Translations under genes and position numbers: made by a program | Notes under the pieces: model-generated | The model's input: only the letters and a program-made list of their open reading frames with translations | Database searches by the model: none | What the model was told of the DNA's origin: nothing | In this document: in pieces, positions 1 to 8,034 of the stretch | Layout of the letters: each line of letters starts with the position of its first letter | Numbering within the stretch: position 1 is the first letter of the stretch | Assembly: GCA_947625665.1 (NCBI GenBank) | Contig: CANQPF010000003.1 | Coordinates: 1 to 49,649 of the forward strand | Direction of reading: 5' to 3' | Length of the DNA stretch: 49,649 bases | Origin: an uncultured Clostridia bacterium | GTDB taxonomy: Bacteria > Bacillota > Clostridia > TANB77 > CAG-508

Positions 1-193
1 CTATTCTTTTATTAATATGCATTCTAAAATAATGTCCACAATTCGGGCAAATACTATAATTATCCCTTAAAGTTTCTTTATAAATAATTTCTTTACACCT
101 GTCACATTTAGCCCATTTTCCAACTGGAATATCTATATTAACTTTTTTCTTCTTCTCCGGTATATTCCTTTTCTTAATCTTATCTACAATCAT
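1..193 (-). CDS. accD: acetyl-CoA carboxylase carboxyltransferase subunit beta (N-terminal part)
   Basis: This is the first 64 codons of AccD; the gene continues beyond the left edge. AccD and AccA transfer the carboxyl group from carboxybiotin to acetyl-CoA, giving malonyl-CoA. I see the family's N-terminal zinc ribbon: a CDRC pair near residue 30 and a CPNC pair near residue 50, preceded by a lysine-rich leader and GKWAKC. The ATG at 193 has a TAAGGAG-type ribosome site just upstream. It is the last visible gene of the fab/acc operon, 89 bp after accC. The identification is firm despite truncation because the zinc ribbon and the position beside accC agree. Confidence 0.9.
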   Translation of the reverse strand, partial: MIVDKIKKRNIPEKKKKVNIDIPVGKWAKCDRCKEIIYKETLRDNYSICPNCGHYFRMHINKRI

Positions 194-282
194 TTTTTAC
201 TCCTTATTCTAAAAGTGATATACTATTATACTCGACAAATTTATCAAAATGTAAAAGATTCTGCATTAGTCTATCACTTATT

Positions 283-1623
283 CTAAAAATTAAAATTCTT
301 TTCTATAAATGACGTATCAAATGTTCCTCTTATGAAGTCAGCACTTCTAATAATTTCAAATAAAAAGTCTCTGTTGGTTTCGACCCCTTCTATTACTAAC
401 TCTTCTAAAGCTCTTTTCATTTTAGCAACAGCTTCATTTCTATTGCTTCCATGTACAATTATTTTTGCAATCATAGAATCGTAATATGGTGGAATTGTGT
501 AGCCTTCATAAATCGCTGTATCTATTCTTATACCATTTCCTCCAGGTAAATTTAATCCAGTTATTGTTCCAGGAGAAGGCATAAACTTCTTACTTGGATT
601 TTCAGCATTTATTCTACACTCTATAGAATGACCTCTGAATTCAACCTCTTTTTGTTTTATATCTAATCTTTCCCCACCTGCTATTTTTATTTGTTTCTTT
701 ACAATGTCAATTCCTGTTCTCATCTCTGTTATAGGATGTTCAACTTGTATTCTAGTATTCATTTCCATAAAATAAAAATTTTTTTCGCTATCTACTAAAA
801 ATTCTACTGTTCCACAACTTGTATATCCTGCTACTTTTGCAGCTTTTACTGCTGCTTCTCCCATTTTGTTTCTTAGTTTATCATCAACAGCCGTAGAAGG
901 AGTTTCCTCAATTACTTTTTGATGATTTCTTTGAATTGAGCAATCTCTTTCACCCAAATGTATTACATTTCCAAATTCATCTGCTAATATTTGAATTTCA
1001 ACATGTCTAGGATTCTTAACAAATTTTTCAATATATATTTCGTCATCATTAAAAGAATTCCTAGCCTCTTGTTGAACAATACCAAAATTTGTTTCAATTT
1101 GTTTTTTATTATTAGCTATTCTAATTCCTTTTCCTCCACCACCTGCTGCAGCCTTAAGCATTACGGGATATCCAATTTTTTCAGCTATTTTAACCGCTTC
1201 TTCGGCATTATTAACTTTACCTTCAGAGCCAGGAATTACTGGTACACCTGCCTTTTTCATAAGCTCTTTAGCATTAGATTTATTACCAAGCAATTCTATA
1301 ACGTTAGATTTTGGACCAATAAATTTAATGTTAGATTCTTCACATATTTTTGCAAACTGCGAATTTTCAGACAAAAATCCAAAACCTGGATGTATACTAT
1401 CCGCACCTTTTATATTTGCTGCTTCTATTATATTTTTAATATTTAAATAACTTTTACCAGATTGTGCTGGTCCAATACAAACAGCTTCATCAGCAAGTCT
1501 AGTATGCAAAGCATCTTTGTCTGCTTCTGAATATACAGCAACCGTTTTTATATTCATTTCTTTACAAGCTCTAATGATTCTAACTGCAATCTCTCCACGA
1601 TTTGCAATTAATATTTTATTCAT
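283..1623 (-). CDS. accC: biotin carboxylase subunit of acetyl-CoA carboxylase
   Basis: AccC carboxylates the biotin carried on AccB, using ATP and bicarbonate, as the first half-reaction of malonyl-CoA synthesis. At 446 residues it has the family's usual length. The N-terminus MNKILIANRGEIAVRIIRA is the biotin-carboxylase signature. The glycine-rich ATP-grasp loop AAAGGGGKGIRI lies near residue 160, and EMNTRIQVEHPITE, with metal- and bicarbonate-binding residues, near residue 290. It follows fabZ by 17 bp and precedes accD, so it is co-transcribed with the fatty-acid synthesis genes. No anomaly is seen, and the three CGG triplets inside it are all out of frame. Confidence 0.97.
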   Translation of the reverse strand: MNKILIANRGEIAVRIIRACKEMNIKTVAVYSEADKDALHTRLADEAVCIGPAQSGKSYLNIKNIIEAANIKGADSIHPGFGFLSENSQFAKICEESNIKFIGPKSNVIELLGNKSNAKELMKKAGVPVIPGSEGKVNNAEEAVKIAEKIGYPVMLKAAAGGGGKGIRIANNKKQIETNFGIVQQEARNSFNDDEIYIEKFVKNPRHVEIQILADEFGNVIHLGERDCSIQRNHQKVIEETPSTAVDDKLRNKMGEAAVKAAKVAGYTSCGTVEFLVDSEKNFYFMEMNTRIQVEHPITEMRTGIDIVKKQIKIAGGERLDIKQKEVEFRGHSIECRINAENPSKKFMPSPGTITGLNLPGGNGIRIDTAIYEGYTIPPYYDSMIAKIIVHGSNRNEAVAKMKRALEELVIEGVETNRDFLFEIIRSADFIRGTFDTSFIEKNFNF

Positions 1624-1640
1624 TTAATCCGCGTCTCCTT

Positions 1641-2063
1641 TCATACTACCGCAAAAGTTAGCTCACCTTTAGCAGCAATTTTACCATCTACCGTTGCAAT
1701 AGCCTCTCCTATACCGATAGGACCTTTCTTTTTTATAATTTTAACTTCTAATTTTAATTTATCCCCTGGAACTACCATTTTTTTAAATTTCATTTTGTCA
1801 ATTCCACCAAATAAAGCATTTTTCCCTTTATTTTCTTCTAAAGAAAGTATAGCAACTGCTCCAGCTTGAGCGAGACTTTCCGTAATTAAAACACCTGGCA
1901 TTATTGGATTTCCTGGAAAGTGCCCTTTAAAATACCATTCATCTTTATTAACATATTTATAGGCAATTGTACCTTCTCCTGGCGTGTATTCTTCTACCTC
2001 ATCAATCATTAAAAATGGCTCTCTCTGAGGAATTATTTCTTTTATTTGCTCTTTGTTCAACAT
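1641..2063 (-). CDS. fabZ: 3-hydroxyacyl-ACP dehydratase FabZ
   Basis: FabZ dehydrates 3-hydroxyacyl-ACP to trans-2-enoyl-ACP in each elongation round. At 140 residues it is a single hot-dog domain of normal size. The catalytic histidine is in GHFPGNPIMPGVL (near residue 48) and the catalytic glutamate in ITESLAQAGA (near residue 62). The ATG at 2063 is preceded by GTAGGATG. It sits between accB (21 bp upstream) and accC (17 bp downstream). The preference for FabZ over FabA follows from the motif and the Gram-positive context. Confidence 0.97.
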   Translation of the reverse strand: MLNKEQIKEIIPQREPFLMIDEVEEYTPGEGTIAYKYVNKDEWYFKGHFPGNPIMPGVLITESLAQAGAVAILSLEENKGKNALFGGIDKMKFKKMVVPGDKLKLEVKIIKKKGPIGIGEAIATVDGKIAAKGELTFAVV

Positions 2064-2084
2064 ATTATCATCCTACTTTCCGGT

Positions 2085-2537
2085 CTATTTTATCTTAAAT
2101 AATGGCGTTCCATATTCTACTGGATCTCCATCTTTAACTAATATCTCTACAATTGTACCTTCATATTCTGATTCTATTTCATTCATTAATTTCATAGCTT
2201 CAACAATGCACAATATATCACCAACTTTTACAGTATCACCAACTGAAACATAAGGTCCTGATGATGGTGATGGTTTTGAATAAAAAGTTCCTAACATTGG
2301 TGCCTTAACAACTTTAAAATTTTCCTCAATTTCTTCAGGGTATTCTTCAATTTCTTCATCATTTTCTATTGCATTTGCAATATCTTTGTCTTCTTTTTTT
2401 GTTGCATTTGCAACTTTTTTATTTTCATCGTCTTTCGTCATTGTAATTTTTGTACCATCTGGAAAGTCAATACTTATAGATGTTAATTTAGAGTTTCCCA
2501 TATCATCCATTAATTGTTTAATTTTTTCATACTCCAT
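2085..2537 (-). CDS. accB: biotin carboxyl carrier protein of acetyl-CoA carboxylase
   Basis: AccB carries biotin between AccC and AccD/AccA. The C-terminal biotinyl domain has the acceptor lysine in EAMKLMNEIE. The family's proline-rich thumb and linker are replaced by an acidic linker, roughly residues 50-70. I chose the ATG at 2537, giving 150 residues beginning MEYEKIKQLMDD. The earlier in-frame ATG at 2546 touches the AGAAAGG ribosome site directly, whereas 2537 has normal spacing. It lies 18 bp downstream of fabF. Its modifying enzyme, BirA, is encoded upstream in the same operon. Confidence 0.95.
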   Translation of the reverse strand: MEYEKIKQLMDDMGNSKLTSISIDFPDGTKITMTKDDENKKVANATKKEDKDIANAIENDEEIEEYPEEIEENFKVVKAPMLGTFYSKPSPSSGPYVSVGDTVKVGDILCIVEAMKLMNEIESEYEGTIVEILVKDGDPVEYGTPLFKIK

Positions 2538-2555
2538 TTTTTTCATCCTTTCTAC

Positions 2556-3791
2556 TTATTTAAATTTTTTTATTATTATAGTCGCATTATGTCCACCGAA
2601 ACCTAATGAATTTGACATTGCAATATCTACTTTTGAATCTACAAAATCATTTGGAGTTATATCTAAATCACATTCTTCATCTTTTACTTTATAATTTATA
2701 GTTGGTGGCACTACTTGTTCTTCGATAGCTTTAGTACATATTATTGCTTCCATCGCTCCTGCAGCACCTAACATATGACCTGTATTTCCTTTTGTTGAAC
2801 TTACTTTAACGGTCTTACTTGCTTCTCCTAATGCTTGCTTTATGGCTAAAGTCTCTGTTAAATCATTTAAATGTGTTGACGTCCCATGAGCATTTATATA
2901 ATCTATATCTTCTGGCTTTATTCCTGCATCATTTATTGCCCTTTTCATTGCTCTTGTTGCACCATTTCCATCTGGTGCAGGTGAAGTTATATGATAAGCA
3001 TCTGAAGTAGCACCAAATCCAATTACTTCTCCATATATTTTTGCTCCTCTTTTTTGAGCATGTTCAAGTTCTTCTAATATTACCATACAAGCGCCTTCTG
3101 CCATAACAAAGCCATCCCTTTCTTTATCAAAAGGAATACTTGCTCTATTTCTATCTGTTGCAAAAGATAAAGCTTTCATATTTTCAAATCCACCAATTCC
3201 TATATCGCAAATTGGAGCTTCTGAACCTCCTGCTATAATAGCATCTTCATATCCAGCTTTTATTGTTTTATATGCTTCTCCTATTGCATGTGTTGATGAA
3301 GCACATGCTGTAACTAAAGAAACAGATTCTCCTTTTACTCCTAAATCAATTGCAATATTTCCTGCAGCCATATTAGTTATTCCCATAGGTATAAACATTG
3401 GAGAAATTCTTTTATGACCTTTTTCAAAATAATTATTGCATTGTTCTTGTATTGTATTTAATCCTCCAATTCCTGAACTTACAAAAATTCCAACATTGTT
3501 AAAATCTGTATTTTCTTCTGTTATACCACTATCTTTAAGTGCTTCTCTTGCGGCAATTGTAGCAAATTGCGTATATCGATCTAGCCTTCTTGTCTCTCTT
3601 TTATCAAAGTATTCTAATGGATCATAATTTTTAACTTCTGCTGCCATTTTTGTTTTGAAGTCTGAAACATCAGTTAATGTAATATTATCAATACCACATA
3701 CTTTATTTTTCATTGCTTCCCATGTTTCTTCAACATTTTTTCCTAAAGGAGTTATAGCTCCCAATCCTGTAATAACTACTCTCTTTTCCAT
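2556..3791 (-). CDS. fabF: beta-ketoacyl-ACP synthase II
   Basis: FabF condenses malonyl-ACP with acyl-ACP and elongates the chain by two carbons. At 411 residues it is a normal two-lobed thiolase fold. The catalytic cysteine is in VTACASSTHA (near residue 163), the first histidine in NAHGTST (near residue 300) and the second in GNTGHMLGAAG (near residue 336). The glycine-rich tail SNSLGFGGHN is also present. It lies between fabG (34 bp upstream) and accB (18 bp downstream). The Cys-His-His triad separates it from FabH, which has Cys-His-Asn. Confidence 0.97.
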   Translation of the reverse strand: MEKRVVITGLGAITPLGKNVEETWEAMKNKVCGIDNITLTDVSDFKTKMAAEVKNYDPLEYFDKRETRRLDRYTQFATIAAREALKDSGITEENTDFNNVGIFVSSGIGGLNTIQEQCNNYFEKGHKRISPMFIPMGITNMAAGNIAIDLGVKGESVSLVTACASSTHAIGEAYKTIKAGYEDAIIAGGSEAPICDIGIGGFENMKALSFATDRNRASIPFDKERDGFVMAEGACMVILEELEHAQKRGAKIYGEVIGFGATSDAYHITSPAPDGNGATRAMKRAINDAGIKPEDIDYINAHGTSTHLNDLTETLAIKQALGEASKTVKVSSTKGNTGHMLGAAGAMEAIICTKAIEEQVVPPTINYKVKDEECDLDITPNDFVDSKVDIAMSNSLGFGGHNATIIIKKFK

Positions 3792-3825
3792 TTTGTAACT
3801 TACCTTCCTTCTTAATTATTATACT

Positions 3826-4560
3826 TTACATCAACATTCCGCCATCTACATTTATAACTTGCCCTGTGATATAACTGCTATCTTCTGATACCAAAAATTT
3901 AACTAAGTTTGCAACATCTTCAGCTTTTCCCATTCTTCTTAACGGAATCTTACTAGCTATATCTTCTTTTACTTCTTCTTTCAAAACATCTGTCATACTT
4001 GTTTCTATAAATCCTGGTGCAACAGCGTTTACTAATATATTTCGTGAAGCAACTTCTTTTGCAAGACTTTTAGTAAATCCTATTATACCTGCTTTAGAAG
4101 CTGAATAATTTGTTTGCCCAGCATTTCCAGTAATTCCAACAACTGAAGAAATGTTTATAATTCTTCCAGTACGAGCCTTCATCATATATGGAATTACATT
4201 TTTAGTCACATTGAAAGTTCCTGTCAAATTGACATCTATAACATTTGTAAAATCTTCTTTCTTCATTCTCATTATTAAAGTATCTTTTGTTATTCCTGCA
4301 TTATTTACTAAAACATCAATTTTTCCATACTTTTCAATTATTTCTTTTACAAATCTTTCAGTATCTTCAAAGTTTGAAACATCTCCTTGAACTGGTATAC
4401 ATTTTACATTTTTGTTTTCTATTTCTTTTTTAGTCTCTTCAAGTTCCTCATTTGCTGTTCTGTAGTTTACAGCAATATCATATCCTTGCTCAGCTAATGT
4501 TAAAGCTATTTGCTTTCCAATTCCTCTTGTTGCTCCTGTTATTAATGCAACTTTACTCAT
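3826..4560 (-). CDS. fabG: 3-oxoacyl-ACP reductase FabG
   Basis: FabG reduces 3-ketoacyl-ACP with NADPH. It is a classical short-chain dehydrogenase of 244 residues. The cofactor loop GATRGIGK is at residues 8-15, NNAG is near residue 87, the catalytic serine is in NISSVVG (near residue 140), and the YxxxK pair is YSASK (near residue 152). The C-terminal ITGQVINVDGGMLM is typical of FabG. It follows fabD by 14 bp with a strong AGGAGG-type site, so the two are co-transcribed. Confidence 0.97.
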   Translation of the reverse strand: MSKVALITGATRGIGKQIALTLAEQGYDIAVNYRTANEELEETKKEIENKNVKCIPVQGDVSNFEDTERFVKEIIEKYGKIDVLVNNAGITKDTLIMRMKKEDFTNVIDVNLTGTFNVTKNVIPYMMKARTGRIINISSVVGITGNAGQTNYSASKAGIIGFTKSLAKEVASRNILVNAVAPGFIETSMTDVLKEEVKEDIASKIPLRRMGKAEDVANLVKFLVSEDSSYITGQVINVDGGMLM

Positions 4561-4574
4561 TTTTTTCCTCCTTT

Positions 4575-5536
4575 TTACCTATCTTCCCCTCTTAATATTT
4601 CTAACTGTTTTATTACACTTTCTAAACTTTCTTTATCATTTATATTCATAATTTTTACATCTTTACCCAATGATTTCTTTACTGATGTAACAAAATTAGA
4701 TAAAGTCTTACCTGGACCTATTTCTATAAAAGTATCTACTCCATTATCCATCATATATTTTATTGTATCAGACATTCTTGTAGGACTCATAACATGTTTC
4801 GCTAAAATATCTCTCATATCGTCTTCTGCGGTATACGGTCTAGCATCTATATTTTTTACTACAGCAGTTTTAGGTGTTTTTATTTCTTTATCTTCCAAAA
4901 CTTTTCTTAAAGCTTTTGATGCATTTTCTAATTTCTTAGTATGAAATGGTCCGCTTGTTTTTAACTCTACGACTCTTTTTGCTCCCATTTCTTTCGCAAT
5001 TTCCATAGCTTGATAAACCCCATCTTTATCTCCTGATATTGCTACTTGCTTTGGGCAGTTATAATTTGCTGGTTGTGCAAAACCGTTTGTTACTTTTTTA
5101 CAAGCTTCTTCGACCTCTTTATTCTCTAGCCCAAGTATTGCAGCCATTGACCAATCACCTTCAGGGCAAAGATCTTGCATATATTCTCCTCTCTTTTGAA
5201 CAATTGCCATTGCATCTTCAATTCTTAAAGCTCCTCCATCAACAAGTGCTGCATATTCACCTAAACTTAAGCCTGCTGACATATCAGATTTAATTCCGCT
5301 TCTCATTTAACATTTCTAGAATTGCTAATTCCATAGCAACTATTGCTGGTTGAGTATTCTTAGTTTCTTTTAAAGTTTCCTCTGGACCTTCAAAAGATAA
5401 CTTTCTTATATCCATTCCTGTTACTTCTTCTGCTGTTTTATATACTTCTTCTACGCCTTTGTAACCGTTGTAAGTCTTTTCCCATACCTACAGTTTGAGC
5501 TCCTTGACCAGCAAACAAAAATGCTATTTTTCCCAT
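4575..5536 (-). CDS. fabD: malonyl-CoA:ACP transacylase, read through two CGG +1 shifts
   Basis: FabD loads malonate from CoA onto ACP. The ATG at 5536 follows a GGAGGAATT site and opens MGKIAFLFAGQGAQTVGMG, the canonical FabD N-terminus. A conventional reading then fails twice, at in-frame CGG codons at 5465-5467 and 5296-5298. Dropping the C at each, and so reading glycine, gives 319 residues without interruption: NTQPAIVAMELA, the nucleophile motif GLSLGEYAAL and the catalytic histidine in TSGPFHTKK. The 962-bp length minus two skipped bases is divisible by three. No ribosome site precedes the downstream fragment. FabD is normally essential for this pathway and the operon is otherwise intact, so I infer recoding rather than decay. 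Confidence 0.88.
5296..5298 (-). other. CGG +1 recoding site, fabD second site
   Basis: The in-frame CGG follows an AAG codon, counting the frame after the first fabD shift. Without a shift, translation ends two codons later at TAA. Skipping the C reads GGA ATT AAA and joins NEK to GIKSDMSAGLSLGEY, the expected FabD sequence just before the active serine. Confidence 0.85.
5465..5467 (-). other. CGG +1 recoding site, fabD first site
   Basis: The CGG is codon 24 counted from the ATG at 5536, after CAA. Unshifted translation gives an arginine-rich stretch and stops at TAA nine codons on. The +1 reading GGT TAC AAA continues as GYKGVEEVYKTAEEVTG, as in other FabD proteins. A two-base loss of TA (restoring DLYNGYKG) is an alternative at this site only; the CGG explanation matches the eight other sites. 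Confidence 0.78.
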
Positions 5537-5592
5537 TTTAATTCCTCCTTAAAACTTCACTTTTTAGTAATTTTAAAAAATCATCTTCAACT

Positions 5593-6186
5593 TTATTGTA
5601 AACTACTATCTTTCAAACCTATTTCAAATAAATACTTTTCAAATTCATTGCAAAAATTAGAAATAAATTCTTTTACATTAATTATTCTTCCTGTCTCATT
5701 TTTTATTGAAGTTGCAATATTTTTAATCTCATCTGCAAATTCTTCTTGTGCTACATTTATTCCAATTCCTACTACAAAACATTTAACTTTATTTCCTATA
5801 ACCTTAGTTTCTGTTAAAATTCCACCTAATTTTTTATAATTTATAATTAAATCATTAGGCTCTTTTATATCTACAGAAATTTTATATTTTTCTTTCATTA
5901 TGTTTACAATTATTTCTGCAATCTTTACCGCTATTCCTTCTAAGCGATTTATATTACAGTCCATTTTTATAAAGAAAGAAAAAGCTATGTTATTTGCTTG
6001 TTCCGTATACCATTTCCTTCCATGAGTACCTTTACCGTGCGTCTGAAAATCTGCCATAACTACTGTTCCACTAGGCACTTTATTTTCTTCATATAGTCTC
6101 CAAACTTCATTTTGCGTAGAATCAATTGTCTCATAATATATACAGTTTCTCCCTAAAATTTTAGTATTTAAATTATCTAATTGCAT
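5593..6186 (-). CDS. birA: biotin-[acetyl-CoA-carboxylase] ligase, monofunctional
   Basis: This enzyme attaches biotin to the AccB lysine by way of biotinyl-AMP. Visible motifs are IDSTQNEVWRL near the N-terminus, the biotin/ATP loop QTHGKGTHGRKWY (the counterpart of GRGRxGRxW), KEPNDLIINYKKLGGILTE and VVGIGINVAQ. There is no N-terminal helix-turn-helix, so it should not act as a BirA repressor. I start it at the ATG at 6186, with GGAG six bases upstream, rather than at the TTG at 6198. It lies 12 bp after the acyl-CoA synthetase gene and 56 bp before fabD, beside its substrate gene's operon. Confidence 0.9.
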   Translation of the reverse strand: MQLDNLNTKILGRNCIYYETIDSTQNEVWRLYEENKVPSGTVVMADFQTHGKGTHGRKWYTEQANNIAFSFFIKMDCNINRLEGIAVKIAEIIVNIMKEKYKISVDIKEPNDLIINYKKLGGILTETKVIGNKVKCFVVGIGINVAQEEFADEIKNIATSIKNETGRIINVKEFISNFCNEFEKYLFEIGLKDSSLQ

Positions 6187-6198
6187 ACATTTCTCCAA

Positions 6199-7953
6199 TC
6201 AGTTTTTATTTTCCTTTTCTATCGCTTTTAAATTTTCTTCTCTTTTTATTTTATTAGTTGTAGTTTTTATAAGAGGTTCTTCTGTTAATGTCATCCCTCT
6301 TATTGCTTTATAATTTGGCATAGTTTTATTTATTTCTTTTATCTTATCAGATATTGCCTTACGTATTTCTTCATCTGTTTCAACTTTATAAGCATTTTTC
6401 ACAACATCTTTATCAATAACAATTCTAACATTTATTTTTATATCATCCTTATCTTCCGTTCTTTGTTTTCCATAAATAAATGATTCTGTTACTCCTTCTA
6501 TTCTGTTTATTAAATTTTCTATTTCTTCTGGAAATATATTCTTTCCGTTTTTAAGAACGATTACGCTTTTCTTTCTTCCACAAATAAATATATATCCTTC
6601 TTCATCTATCTTGGCTAAGTCTCCTGTGTAAAACCACCCATCTTTTAAAACAGCATTAGTTGCTTTTTTATTTCCATAATACCCTAGCATAACGCTCGGT
6701 CCTTTTACAATTAGTTCTCCAACACCTTCACTATTGGCATTAACTATTTTAGTTTCGACACTAGGGCATGATTTTCCAATTGAACCTATTTTATGAAATC
6801 TATTAGATCCTACAGCAACAACTGGTGAAGTTTCTGTTAATCCATAACCTTGAACTAAATTGAAACCTAATATTCTATATTTTTCTTCTATAGTTTTTTC
6901 AAGAGCTGCTGCACCACTTATAAACAGTTTAATCTCTCCACCTAACAAATCATGTATTTCTTTAAAAATCTCTTTTCTCTTCTCTATTGGTTGACTCTTA
7001 TATTTTTCTTCATTTTCTAATATTGTTTCAAGTTTTCCTTGCTTTGCAAGATTTTTTCTTATCATAAAGAAAATTCTTTCATAAATTGCTGGAACACAAG
7101 CCATTACTGTAACTTTATATTCTTTTAAGTTACTTGTTATATGTCTTAATCCATCACAAAATACTGTCTTTGCACCTTTATATAATGAAAATAGAAATCC
7201 AACTGTACATTCAAATACATGATGTATTGGCAATACAGAAAGAAGTGTATCATTACTTTGTACATCTAAAACTGAACCTATGTCCATTAAATTTGCACAT
7301 ATATTTTTATGTGACAAAGCAACTGCTTTTGGTGCAGATGTTGTTCCTGATGTAAATAACATTATACTCATCTTTTCTGCATCTATCTTTTCATCCAAAA
7401 ATCTTCTATCACCTTTGTCTAATAATTTATTTCCATCTTCTATTAATTCTTTTTGTGAATATACGCCTTTTCTATGTATATCTAGATCCATGGATATTAA
7501 ATGCTTTAATTTTCCTTGTTCACTTCTTTTTATCTTCTCTAAAGTTTCAACATATTTTTCTGAACAAAAAATTGCTTCAACTTCTGATTTTTTTATTAAA
7601 CTTTTAAGTTCTGGCTCTGTTAATGATTTATCTAAGGGAACTACTATTCCAGTTCCACAGACTATTGATAAATATGCTATTTCCCATTCATATCTATTTT
7701 CTCCAATCACAGCTATTCTCTTGTCTTTAAGCCCCATATCTATTAACTTAGTCCCTAAAGCATCAACCATTCTTCTAACTTGTTTATGTGTAAAAGTTAT
7801 ATAGTTATTTTCATCCTTTGCATTTTCTGGATTAATTCCTATACCAGGTTTTCTAATCTTATATGCAATGTTGTCTCCATATAACTTACCTGTTTTTTCT
7901 AGCATATCTTTAATATTATCTATTTCTAAACTTTCAAAAATTCTCTTATCCAT
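6199..7953 (-). CDS. AMP-forming long-chain acyl-CoA/acyl-ACP synthetase-like protein
   Basis: This ANL-superfamily adenylating enzyme of 584 residues probably activates fatty acids as acyl-AMP and transfers them to CoA or ACP. The phosphate loop MLFTSGTTSAPKAV is near residue 198, the adenine motif GYGLTETSP near residue 370, YTGDLAKIDEEG near residue 440, and the C-terminal catalytic lysine region TTTNKIKREE near residue 570. I use the ATG at 7953; a TTG directly upstream is less likely. It is the first gene of the fab/acc transcript, which suggests it recycles free fatty acids into the pathway. The exact acyl acceptor cannot be read from sequence. Confidence 0.82.
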   Translation of the reverse strand: MDKRIFESLEIDNIKDMLEKTGKLYGDNIAYKIRKPGIGINPENAKDENNYITFTHKQVRRMVDALGTKLIDMGLKDKRIAVIGENRYEWEIAYLSIVCGTGIVVPLDKSLTEPELKSLIKKSEVEAIFCSEKYVETLEKIKRSEQGKLKHLISMDLDIHRKGVYSQKELIEDGNKLLDKGDRRFLDEKIDAEKMSIMLFTSGTTSAPKAVALSHKNICANLMDIGSVLDVQSNDTLLSVLPIHHVFECTVGFLFSLYKGAKTVFCDGLRHITSNLKEYKVTVMACVPAIYERIFFMIRKNLAKQGKLETILENEEKYKSQPIEKRKEIFKEIHDLLGGEIKLFISGAAALEKTIEEKYRILGFNLVQGYGLTETSPVVAVGSNRFHKIGSIGKSCPSVETKIVNANSEGVGELIVKGPSVMLGYYGNKKATNAVLKDGWFYTGDLAKIDEEGYIFICGRKKSVIVLKNGKNIFPEEIENLINRIEGVTESFIYGKQRTEDKDDIKINVRIVIDKDVVKNAYKVETDEEIRKAISDKIKEINKTMPNYKAIRGMTLTEEPLIKTTTNKIKREENLKAIEKENKN

Positions 7954-8034
7954 CAATTCTTTCCTTTCATTAATCCCTAATATAATATCATAAATTATGA
8001 AAAAAGTGTTTAGACTGGCGGGTCAGTTCAATAA

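Noticed and set aside
5281..5536. fabD, spoIVB, cpaF, the transketolase N-subunit and the epimerase read as pseudogenes
   Set aside because: Each has lesions only at CGG, with no other stop or indel, and the +1 frame stays fully conserved afterwards. Decaying genes would show mixed lesions.
8010..8034. GC-rich short inverted repeat (ACTG/CAGT) between mutS and the acyl-CoA synthetase gene as a FapR or FabT operator
   Set aside because: The arms are four bases and the sequence matches neither known operator; too weak to call.
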